DNA from: Mucilaginibacter xinganensis
GTDB taxonomy: Bacteria; Bacteroidota; Bacteroidia; Sphingobacteriales; Sphingobacteriaceae
Assembly (NCBI GenBank): GCA_026225055.1
Contig: JAMFSA010000215.1
Location: 1 to 64,000, forward strand
DNA length: 64,000 nucleotides
Direction of reading: 5' to 3'
In this document: one piece after another, positions 8,134-13,764 of the stretch
How positions within the stretch are numbered: the stretch's first letter is position 1
Layout: every line of letters begins with the position of its first letter
Program-made: the position numbers and the translations under genes
Notes under the pieces: model-generated
What the model saw: only the letters and a program-made list of their open reading frames with translations
Told to the model about the DNA's origin: nothing
Databases searched by the model: none

Positions 8134-9081
8134 TTAAGATGCCGCCACCAGCGCAGGCTTACTTTCATTAACCTGCCCGTGGTTTTGTTCTTTGTCTTCT
8201 TTATTAATATCGATGCGAACCATTGGCCCTGCGGCGGCCAGTTCGCTGCCTTCAACCTTCGATTTAAATATCGGCCATAATAATTGCGCATACCATTGGT
8301 CGCCCCGGTAATGCGATATGCCGTAGGCTTTTGGATACTGGCGAGTAATAAGCGCCGTACCGAAAATGATATCCCACAGGAAAAACATATTACCGAAGTT
8401 GCCTTTATAATAACCTATGCCATCATCTGTACTGGAAGCATGATGAGCGTGGTGCGTAGCTGGGGTTGATATAGTACGCTCCAATACCCAGGCAATAGGG
8501 TGCAGTACTTTGTATTTGTAGAAAGGTTTATCCCACGGAATACTTGAATGCGCCAAAGTGGTAATAGCACCCTTAATTACACCCACAATTATGGCAGGTA
8601 CACCCAGACCCAAATAAACAAGGGCAGTAGTTAAATACACCTGCGAAAAGAAGATGGTATAAATCAAATTTTGCCTGTTGGCCATAGCCATACCCATGTA
8701 TGATGCTGAATGGTGTGTACGGTGAAATCTCCATAACCATGGGATCTGGTGGTGCAGGCGGTGGTACCAGTATTGAGTAAGATCATCGGCAACAGCTATA
8801 ATGGCAACACCCCAAAGTACAGGCACCCAGCCGAATAAATTTTTATAAGCGGGGAATAGGGCAGGCAGCACCTTTAAACCAAATAAACCAAATGCGGGCC
8901 TTACTATAAGCGGCACTACAATAAAGCAGGCTATATCAACCCAACGTTCGTTTTTGGGCCATTTACCTCTGTACAGGCCGAATGAAAATTCAAGCACGCC
9001 AATAAAGAGTAATAAAACCGGAAAACCGTAACCGTTAAGATTTTCTATTATTTTTCTGATGAATTCAATCGTTGCTCCCAT
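8134..9081 (-). CDS. Fatty acid hydroxylase / sterol desaturase family membrane protein
   Basis: A 315-residue integral membrane protein with about five hydrophobic segments in the first 200 residues. It has the histidine clusters of the diiron hydroxylase superfamily: YWYHRLHH, WRFHRTHHS and THHAHHAS. These coordinate the non-haem di-iron centre that hydroxylates or desaturates an alkyl or sterol chain. The substrate is unknown. It is the third gene of a three-gene unit with two tiny membrane proteins; its start overlaps the preceding ORF by 17 bp, so translation is probably coupled. The operon lies behind the poly-Cys leader ORF at 9572-9661. Confidence 0.9.
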   Translation of the reverse strand: MGATIEFIRKIIENLNGYGFPVLLLFIGVLEFSFGLYRGKWPKNERWVDIACFIVVPLIVRPAFGLFGLKVLPALFPAYKNLFGWVPVLWGVAIIAVADDLTQYWYHRLHHQIPWLWRFHRTHHSASYMGMAMANRQNLIYTIFFSQVYLTTALVYLGLGVPAIIVGVIKGAITTLAHSSIPWDKPFYKYKVLHPIAWVLERTISTPATHHAHHASSTDDGIGYYKGNFGNMFFLWDIIFGTALITRQYPKAYGISHYRGDQWYAQLLWPIFKSKVEGSELAAAGPMVRIDINKEDKEQNHGQVNESKPALVAAS

Positions 9082-9265
9082 TGGTAAAATTGCTTTTGTT
9101 GGTTATTAATTTTATGTTTTCTTTTTTAATTGGTTTCTTTATCCATGGCCGTTGTCCGTTTATACTAAATGTGATGAACATGAGCGCTATGGGCAGCACG
9201 TAAATAAACAGGCTAAGGGCTATGTTCCTGGTTATCTGTTTTTTGGTTGCCGGGTATATTTTCAT
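9065..9265 (-). CDS. Small single-span membrane protein (66 aa)
   Basis: The ORF encodes a basic N-terminus (MKIYPATKKQITRN), one hydrophobic segment (about residues 15-35, ALSLFIYVLPIALMFITFSI) and a basic C-terminus. It is not recognised as a known family. Two things support it as a real gene: its ATG overlaps the TGA of the upstream 58-aa ORF in an ATGA arrangement, and its 3' end overlaps the hydroxylase start by 17 bp. A role as a subunit or partner of the hydroxylase is a guess. Confidence 0.62.
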   Translation of the reverse strand: MKIYPATKKQITRNIALSLFIYVLPIALMFITFSINGQRPWIKKPIKKENIKLITNKSNFTNGSND

Positions 9266-9438
9266 GATTTGCTCGCTTTTATTGCTTTAACTGTAGTTTG
9301 TTGTGGTTTGCTGTTATCGCCCTGTAATAACTTTTGCGTGAGGGAAAGCCCTCCCACGATAATGATAAAAGGCACCAGGGTGATAATAATACCAACCAGG
9401 ATCTTTTTACCGATAAGAGATACATCTGATAATGTCAT
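9262..9438 (-). CDS. Small single-span membrane protein (58 aa)
   Basis: This short ORF starts at the ATG at 9438 and ends with TGA at 9264-9262, sharing ATGA with the next start. The protein is 58 residues: a short N-terminus MTLSDVSLIGKK, one strongly hydrophobic segment (about residues 13-34) and a polar basic tail ending KAIKASKS. I do not recognise the family. Coupled spacing, co-orientation and the upstream promoter/leader make it the first structural gene of the hydroxylase operon. Confidence 0.6.
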   Translation of the reverse strand: MTLSDVSLIGKKILVGIIITLVPFIIIVGGLSLTQKLLQGDNSKPQQTTVKAIKASKS

Positions 9439-9571
9439 ATAGCTATTTTTAGATTTATTAGTTTATAATTTGATTAAATATTGAGATGTAGTTGAACAAG
9501 TCTCGTGTACACTGTTCGCTATGCACAAACCATATTTAACCAATAGAAAGATCAGTAGGAATTATAAAGGA

Positions 9572-9661
9572 TTAGCAACAACAATAACAGCTTTTGGGCT
9601 GCAAAGCAATCACACCCGGATGGGTTGATGGGTATTTACTGAAATGTAAAAAAGCTTTCAT
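9572..9661 (-). CDS. Poly-cysteine leader ORF A (29 aa, ends CYCCC)
   Basis: The ATG at 9661 opens a 29-codon ORF. Its last six residues are Ser-Cys-Tyr-Cys-Cys-Cys, encoded AGC-TGT-TAT-TGT-TGT-TGC, then TAA. A TATCTTTG -7 box ends 18 nt before the ATG, so the transcript would have a very short 5' UTR. The stop lies 133 nt before the first gene of the hydroxylase operon. A second ORF with the same tail, promoter and spacing precedes the carbonic anhydrase (12342-12422). The pairing fits a cysteine-responsive leader peptide. A metal-binding peptide is an alternative. Confidence 0.7.
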   Translation of the reverse strand: MKAFLHFSKYPSTHPGVIALQPKSCYCCC

Positions 9662-9679
9662 TGCGGTTGTTTTACAATG

Positions 9680-9687
9680 CAAAGATA
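9680..9687 (-). promoter_or_regulatory. -7 promoter box TATCTTTG for leader A operon
   Basis: On the minus strand this reads TATCTTTG, a match to TAnnTTTG, followed by GCATTGTAAAACAA. The same box-plus-start context (TATATTTG, then CATTGTAAAACAA) is at 12440-12447. The expected -33 region falls inside the palindrome at 9701-9732. Confidence 0.65.
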
Positions 9688-9700
9688 AAAATATTTATTA

Positions 9701-9732
9701 AATTCTACTAAATATATAGATTTTATAGAATT
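9701..9732. promoter_or_regulatory. 32-bp palindromic operator between divergent promoters (copy A)
   Basis: Arms AATTCTA (9701-9707) and TAGAATT (9726-9732) are perfect, with TAAAT/ATTTTA inside. It lies 13 bp from the minus-strand -7 box and 5 bp from a plus-strand TATATTTG. It is 29/32 identical to 12461-12492, where the outermost base pair changes from A-T to T-A and so keeps the symmetry. It resembles a dimer-binding site such as an Rrf2-type regulator would use; the regulator is not in the window. Confidence 0.65.
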
Positions 9733-9737
9733 AATGA

Positions 9738-9745
9738 TATATTTG
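9738..9745 (+). promoter_or_regulatory. -7 promoter box TATATTTG for the SAM riboswitch transcript
   Basis: TATATTTG matches TAnnTTTG and sits 19-29 nt before the 5' side of the SAM-I aptamer. It shares the palindrome at 9701-9732 with the divergent leader A promoter. Confidence 0.6.
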
Positions 9746-9763
9746 CATCATAATTGTTCTTTA

Positions 9764-9883
9764 ATACTTATCCAGAAAGACAGAGGGAAAGGCCCTACGA
9801 CGTCTTAGCAACCTGACCTGCTATAAAAATAGTTGAGTAAAAGGTGCTAATTCCTGCTCCATTTTAAATGGGGAAAGATAAAA
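9764..9883 (+). ncRNA. SAM-I (S-box) riboswitch
   Basis: The conserved S-box landmarks occur in order: CTTATCCAGA (P1 5' side), CAGAGGGAAAGGCCCTACGA, TTAGCAACCTGACC, AAGGTGCTAATTCCTGC and GGGGAAAGATAA (P1 3' side). It lies on the plus strand directly upstream of the cysteine desulfurase gene. The nine bases at 9764-9772 can also pair perfectly with GATAAGTAT at 9936-9944, which could be the competing structure in the expression platform. SAM binding normally turns the downstream gene off. Confidence 0.9.
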
Positions 9884-9980
9884 ATGACAACAGAATTTAA
9901 CATCCTCTCAGCGGGATTTTCTATTGCTTTTCTGCGATAAGTATTTACGAAACAGGTAAAAAATATTAACGAAAGTAAAA

Positions 9981-11111
9981 ATGAAAATCTATCTCGACAA
10001 CGCCGCCACTACTCAACTTGATACTGAAGTATTTAATGCCATGACCCCATATTTATTGGAGCATTATGGCAACCCATCATCGCATCATGCGCATGGGCGC
10101 GAGGCTAAGCTGGCCATTGAAAATGCAAGGGCGACAATAGCTCGTCTTATCAATGCATCTCCGGAAGAAATTGTGTTTACCAGCGGTGGCACCGAGGCCG
10201 ATAATACAGCTATACTATCAACCATTCGCGTACAGCAAATAAAAAGTGTGATCACTACGCCGTTAGAGCATCATGCGGTGTTGCATTTGCTGGAAAATTT
10301 GGAAAAGCATGGCGAGATCAAACTTAATTATCTAACCATAAATAGAAAGGGTGAGATTGATTTGAACGAGCTGGAGCAATTGCTTCAAAATAACGAGCGG
10401 TCACTAATATCAGTAATGCATGCCAATAACGAGATAGGCAACCTGAATGATATTGACGCGATAGGAGAGATTTGCGAGCGCTACAATGCAGTTTTTCATA
10501 CGGATACGGTACAAACCATCGGCCATTACCGCCATGATCTGCAAAAGCTGAAGGCACATTTTATAGCATCATCGGCACATAAATTTCATGGGCCTAAGGG
10601 TGTGGGGTTCTTGTATTGTCGTAAAGGCACCGGCTTAACTAAACTATTGCACGGCGGCTCGCAGGAGAGGCAACTGCGTGCAGGCACAGAAAACATACAC
10701 GGCATCATTGGCCTGGCTAAAGCGCTTGAGATAGCTTACCAGGATATTGATGAACATCAAACCTACATACAAAACCTTAAAGACAGGCTTATAGCCAAAC
10801 TAACAGAACAAATCAGCGGGATTTCGTTCAACGGTAATTCAGCCATTGCTGATAAGAGCCTTTACACTGTCCTAAGTGTAAACTTGCCGTTTACTAACGT
10901 TAATCTATTAGCTTATCTCGATCAGCACGGCGTATCTGTTTCAGGCGGAAGCGCTTGTTCAACAGGCTTCGCATCGCACGTGTTGCAGGCTATAAATGCA
11001 GATGCATCGGGTTATACCATCCGCTTTTCATTCAGCAAATTCAATACTGCCGAAGAGATCGATTTTACTGTTGCCGCGCTTGCCGCGGTTTACCGTTCGG
11101 TTGCCGCTTAG
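9981..11111 (+). CDS. nifS: Cysteine desulfurase (NifS/IscS class)
   Basis: A 376-residue PLP-dependent aminotransferase class V protein that releases sulfur from cysteine as an enzyme-bound persulfide. Visible signatures are the N-terminal YLDNAATT, FTSGGTEADN, EHHAV at about residues 96-100, and the PLP lysine in SSAHKFHGPKG (K201). The catalytic cysteine lies in SGGSACSTG (C326). Length is normal. No IscU or IscA gene is adjacent, so it may serve tRNA thiolation or sulfur recycling rather than a local ISC operon. The upstream SAM-I riboswitch indicates repression when SAM is plentiful. It faces the carbonic anhydrase and tRNA-Cys genes, with a long repeat in between. Confidence 0.95.
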   Translation: MKIYLDNAATTQLDTEVFNAMTPYLLEHYGNPSSHHAHGREAKLAIENARATIARLINASPEEIVFTSGGTEADNTAILSTIRVQQIKSVITTPLEHHAVLHLLENLEKHGEIKLNYLTINRKGEIDLNELEQLLQNNERSLISVMHANNEIGNLNDIDAIGEICERYNAVFHTDTVQTIGHYRHDLQKLKAHFIASSAHKFHGPKGVGFLYCRKGTGLTKLLHGGSQERQLRAGTENIHGIIGLAKALEIAYQDIDEHQTYIQNLKDRLIAKLTEQISGISFNGNSAIADKSLYTVLSVNLPFTNVNLLAYLDQHGVSVSGGSACSTGFASHVLQAINADASGYTIRFSFSKFNTAEEIDFTVAALAAVYRSVAA

Positions 11112-11118
11112 CCCACTG

Positions 11119-11371
11119 TATGGACACAAGTTGTGGCTTAAACCCTGTAGGGGTTATATATTGGTAGAAAAATAGGGGTGAAATATTTATATGTGCCGTA
11201 GGTACATAACATAGGCCGCTTTTAGTCCAGTCATGCCTGTTTAGTATAAATGATCCAATAATATCGCACCTAACGGGGCGAAAAGTGTCCTTCGTTTATA
11301 ATTTCTACCAATATTTCACTCCTAACGGAGTGGATTTGCAAACCAATTTATTCAAAAAGATGTGTCCACAC
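11119..11371. repeat. Long imperfect inverted repeat, TTGGTAGAAA...TTTCTACCAA family (copy 1)
   Basis: Outer arms TGGACACA / TGTGTCCA enclose ACCCTGTAGGGGT, then TTGGTAGAAA and GTGCCGTAGGTAC. The other side has CACCTAACGGGGCG, TTTCTACCAA and ACTCCTAACGGAGT. The same words in the same order recur at 15361-15510 and 35461-35602. It fills the space between the convergent cysteine desulfurase and tRNA-Cys genes. Confidence 0.75.
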
Positions 11372-11387
11372 GGTTGCCGCTTAACAG

Positions 11388-11459
11388 AGGCGTGAGAGCG
11401 GGTTCGAACCGCTGTAAAGAGTTTTGCAGACTCCCGCCTAACCACTCGGCCACTCCGCC
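11388..11459 (-). tRNA. tRNA-Cys (GCA), possibly defective acceptor stem
   Basis: The minus strand folds as a tRNA: 5' acceptor GGCGGAG, D arm GCCGAGTGGTTAGGC, anticodon arm GGAGT-CTGCAAA-ACTCT with anticodon GCA, and T arm AGCGG-TTCGAAC-CCGCT. The discriminator is T, as in Cys tRNAs. The 3' acceptor strand reads CTCACGCC where CTCCGCC is expected, so one extra A would bulge out of the stem. CCA is not encoded. It may therefore be a weak or decayed gene copy. Confidence 0.75.
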
Positions 11460-11465
11460 GTAAAT

Positions 11466-11512
11466 ACTTATTTGAAAGCCAGCGACACTACCCGCTGACT
11501 TTTCAAATAAGT
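11466..11512. repeat. Strong hairpin between the two tRNA-Cys genes
   Basis: Arms ACTTATTTGAAAGCCAGCG (11466-11484) and CGCTGACTTTTCAAATAAGT (11493-11512) pair with one bulge and one mismatch around an 8-nt loop. No T-run follows on the tRNA strand, so a processing hairpin is as likely as a terminator. A-rich DNA (11517-11554) separates it from the second tRNA. Confidence 0.6.
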
Positions 11513-11556
11513 GAAAACTAAACTAAAAAAAACTAAAAAAAAACTAAATCAAAAGG

Positions 11557-11627
11557 AGGTCAGAAGCGGATTTGAACCGCTGTATCAGGTTTTGCAGACC
11601 TGTGCCTAGCCACTCGGCCACCTGACC
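11557..11627 (-). tRNA. tRNA-Cys (GCA), intact cloverleaf
   Basis: Acceptor GGTCAGG pairs with TCTGACC (one G-T pair). D arm GCCGAGTGGCTAGGC; anticodon arm CAGGT-CTGCAAA-ACCTG with anticodon GCA; T arm AGCGG-TTCAAAT-CCGCT; discriminator T. The 3' end continues CCT rather than CCA, so CCA is added post-transcriptionally. Its 5' end is only 11 nt after the carbonic anhydrase stop codon on the same strand. Confidence 0.92.
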
Positions 11628-11638
11628 TATTGGGATAA

Positions 11639-12208
11639 CTAATTTGTTTGAGGGACTTCAATTAATTTACCTGATTTAACATCGTAGATATAACCATAAA
11701 CAGGGATATCCTTAGCTACCAAAGGATGGTTTTTGATCCTTTGTACATCCTCGCTTACACTGGCTTCCAAATTTTTAAAGGTTAAAAAGTTAACAAACCG
11801 GGCTTCGTCCGATCCGCCTTCTTCCTGCACATTGCGCCAGCCCTTTTCATCAACGGTAGCAGTTGCCAGGCTTTTCGCCAGCAGATCCTGTATAATTTCA
11901 TTTGTGAATAACGCCATACCGCAATCGGTGTGATGGATCACAAACCATTCCTTAGTGCCCAGTAGTTTATGTGAGATAACGAGTGAACGTATGGCATCAT
12001 CGCTGGCACGGCCGCCCGCATTGCGGATAACATGCGCATCGCCTTCGGCGAGGCCCGCATATTTAGCCGGATCAAGCCGCGCATCCATGCAGGTAAGTAT
12101 GGCAAACTGCCGGGCCGGTGGTAAAGCCAGCTCTGATTTATTGCCGAAATGCTTAACATACTCAGCATTGGCTCCAAGCACCTGCTGATGGATCTGAGTT
12201 TTTGACAT
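11639..12208 (-). CDS. Beta-class carbonic anhydrase
   Basis: This 189-residue cytosolic protein catalyses reversible hydration of CO2 to bicarbonate. It shows the beta-CA zinc and active-site residues: CMDARLD (C40, D42, R44) and HHTDCGM (H93, C96), with VIRNAGGRASDDAIRSL between them. The length fits the shorter bacterial beta-CAs. It is preceded by the poly-Cys leader ORF at 12342-12422, 133 nt upstream, and followed after 11 nt by two tRNA-Cys genes on the same strand. All may be one transcript. The sequence gives no direct reason for linking carbonic anhydrase to cysteine supply. Confidence 0.95.
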   Translation of the reverse strand: MSKTQIHQQVLGANAEYVKHFGNKSELALPPARQFAILTCMDARLDPAKYAGLAEGDAHVIRNAGGRASDDAIRSLVISHKLLGTKEWFVIHHTDCGMALFTNEIIQDLLAKSLATATVDEKGWRNVQEEGGSDEARFVNFLTFKNLEASVSEDVQRIKNHPLVAKDIPVYGYIYDVKSGKLIEVPQTN

Positions 12209-12341
12209 AGGTAGTTAAAATATAATATTTATGATCACCCAGTATTTAGCTGAGTTTTGTTGGATGTCCCGGTGAATTATTTTTTATAAACAATAGTTAC
12301 TGATAAAGCAGCTATTTGATTAATGAGGATGGAAGTATGGA

Positions 12342-12422
12342 TCAGCAACAACAATACACGCTCATATCGCTAAGCGGGAGGTAGAATATTGTGCTTTTTT
12401 GAAGTTGTGAAATCGTGTTCAT
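12342..12422 (-). CDS. Poly-cysteine leader ORF B (26 aa, ends YCCC)
   Basis: The ATG at 12422 opens 26 codons ending Val-Tyr-Cys-Cys-Cys (TAT-TGT-TGT-TGC), then TGA. The -7 box ends 17 nt upstream of the ATG. The stop is exactly 133 nt before the carbonic anhydrase start, the same distance as in leader A. Apart from the tail, the peptide (MNTISQLQKSTIFYLPLSDM) is unlike leader A. The stop differs (TGA versus TAA) although the bases on both sides match, which argues that translation and termination at this point are under selection. Confidence 0.7.
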   Translation of the reverse strand: MNTISQLQKSTIFYLPLSDMSVYCCC

Positions 12423-12439
12423 TGCCTTGTTTTACAATG

Positions 12440-12447
12440 CAAATATA
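12440..12447 (-). promoter_or_regulatory. -7 promoter box TATATTTG for leader B / carbonic anhydrase
   Basis: Minus-strand TATATTTG followed by CATTGTAAAACAAGGCAATG, nearly the same as the leader A promoter. The palindrome at 12461-12492 begins 13 bp upstream, exactly as at copy A. Confidence 0.65.
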
Positions 12448-12460
12448 TAAATTATTTTTA

Positions 12461-12492
12461 TATTCTACTAAATAGATAGATTTTATAGAATA
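12461..12492. promoter_or_regulatory. 32-bp palindromic operator (copy B)
   Basis: TATTCTA (12461-12467) and TAGAATA (12486-12492) arms with CTAAATA and ATTTTA inside. It differs from copy A at only three positions, two of which are a compensating change of the outermost base pair. It covers the expected -33 region of the leader B promoter. Confidence 0.62.
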
Positions 12493-12540
12493 TATTTTAA
12501 TATTGCTTGTAAGTTGCTGTTTTTCTGATAGATTAATTTA

Positions 12541-12576
12541 AAAAAGATAACGAGCACCGGGTCATTGGTGCTCGTT
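12541..12576 (-). terminator. Intrinsic terminator of the GNAT-ArgE operon
   Basis: On the minus strand ACGAGCACC and GGTGCTCGT (9 bp) flank an 8-nt loop and are followed by TATCTTTTTT. It lies 7 bp after the ArgE-like stop codon. Confidence 0.85.
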
Positions 12577-12582
12577 TTATAA

Positions 12583-13758
12583 TCAATTATCAATAAATTT
12601 TGCCTCATTTTTATACCCCGACGGATTATTTATCAGCATTAAGGGCAAAGTATCCAGTAGTTTAATGTACAGATTGATGCCCTTTTTTATCTCTTCTAAA
12701 AAGATAAATTCATTGGCAGAGTGGGAGCGGGCGGAATCTCCGGGGCCTATTTTTACTGATGGGATATTTAGCCAGGCCTGGTCGGACGAGGTAGGCGAAC
12801 TATAAGTTTTGCAGCCGATAGCTATACCTGTTTTAACGATTGGGTGATCCATTGGTACCGATGAAGCACTTAAAGCACTTGAGCGGGCGGTAAATTGTAC
12901 GGAGGTATTCGCCCTGATGGTATCCATGATCTGCTGGTGCGAATAGGTATCATCATTCCTGATATCAACCGTAAACTCACATTTAGCCGGTACTATATTA
13001 TGCTGTATCCCTGCCTTAATTTCGGTAACGGTCATTTTTACGGCAGGCAGCCCGGCTAACCGCTGCGGAAACTTAAAGGTTTTGAACCACTCGATATCCT
13101 GCAGGCATTTATAAATGGCATTGTCACCCTCCTCGCGAGCGGCGTGACCGGGTTTGCCGGTGCTCATGCAATCAATCACCAGGTTTCCCCGCTCGGCTAC
13201 AGCCATTTGCAACAGGGTTGGTTCGCCAACTATGCCCAGCTCCAATTTACCCAATAAAGGCAGAATGGAACTGATGCCATTTTTGCCGGAGTTCTCTTCT
13301 TCGGCAGTAGCAGCAAGGCAAAGGTTAAAGCCTAAGCCCCGGTAATGGTAAAAGTGCCAGAAAGCGGCTACGAGCGAAACCAAACACCCGCCCGCGTCAT
13401 TACTGCCGAGGCCATACAAACGGCCATTTGTTATCTCGGGGCAAAATGGGTTATTGGTGTAGGTTTCGTTCGGTTTTACCGTATCAAGGTGCGAGTTTAA
13501 GAGGATGGTAGGCTTGGCGGCATCAAAATACTTGTTATAGCACCAGATGTTATTGCCCAGCCTGTTGGTTTTAATGCCGTAACTTTCCAGGTAATGTTGT
13601 ACAAGATCGGCAGCTTTGGTTTCCTCGCCGCTATAGGATGGTGTTGCTATTAATTGCTGTAAAAGTGTAACAGATTTACTAAACAGCATTGGGTTTACCG
13701 GCAGGCTTTGGTGTACATAAGAAATTTCGGGCATTGCATTTATATTTTCCATCATCAT
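12583..13758 (-). CDS. argE: M20-family deacetylase, ArgE-like
   Basis: A 391-residue cytosolic zinc amidohydrolase. Motifs are LNSHLDTVKPN (zinc His and catalytic Asp), GLGSNDAGGCLVSL (bridging Asp), ATAEEENSGKNG (catalytic Glu-Glu) and GEPT, as in ArgE/DapE/ACY1 enzymes. In Bacteroidota this subtype acts on N-acyl-citrulline or N-acyl-ornithine in arginine synthesis. Three in-frame ATGs (13758, 13755, 13752) open it, and the N-terminus is about 25 residues longer than usual. It follows the GNAT gene after 6 bp and is closed by a clear terminator. The rest of the arginine operon is not here, so it may be a displaced pair or a paralogue with another substrate. Confidence 0.82.
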   Translation of the reverse strand: MMMENINAMPEISYVHQSLPVNPMLFSKSVTLLQQLIATPSYSGEETKAADLVQHYLESYGIKTNRLGNNIWCYNKYFDAAKPTILLNSHLDTVKPNETYTNNPFCPEITNGRLYGLGSNDAGGCLVSLVAAFWHFYHYRGLGFNLCLAATAEEENSGKNGISSILPLLGKLELGIVGEPTLLQMAVAERGNLVIDCMSTGKPGHAAREEGDNAIYKCLQDIEWFKTFKFPQRLAGLPAVKMTVTEIKAGIQHNIVPAKCEFTVDIRNDDTYSHQQIMDTIRANTSVQFTARSSALSASSVPMDHPIVKTGIAIGCKTYSSPTSSDQAWLNIPSVKIGPGDSARSHSANEFIFLEEIKKGINLYIKLLDTLPLMLINNPSGYKNEAKFIDN

Positions 13759-13764
13759 TCTGTT

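Noticed and set aside
7977..8291. Minus-strand ORF overlapping the end of the hydroxylase gene
   Set aside because: It runs through the palindromic repeat and out of frame through the hydroxylase coding region. It has no recognisable domain or start context.
9439..9571. An intrinsic terminator in the 133-nt gaps after the poly-Cys ORFs
   Set aside because: Short pairings such as GAACA/TGTTC exist, but no GC-rich stem followed by a T-run is visible in either gap. How the leader would act downstream stays open.
9884..9940. 18-codon ORF between the SAM aptamer and cysteine desulfurase
   Set aside because: It has no unusual composition and no second copy in the window. It is listed only as part of the riboswitch observation, not as a gene.
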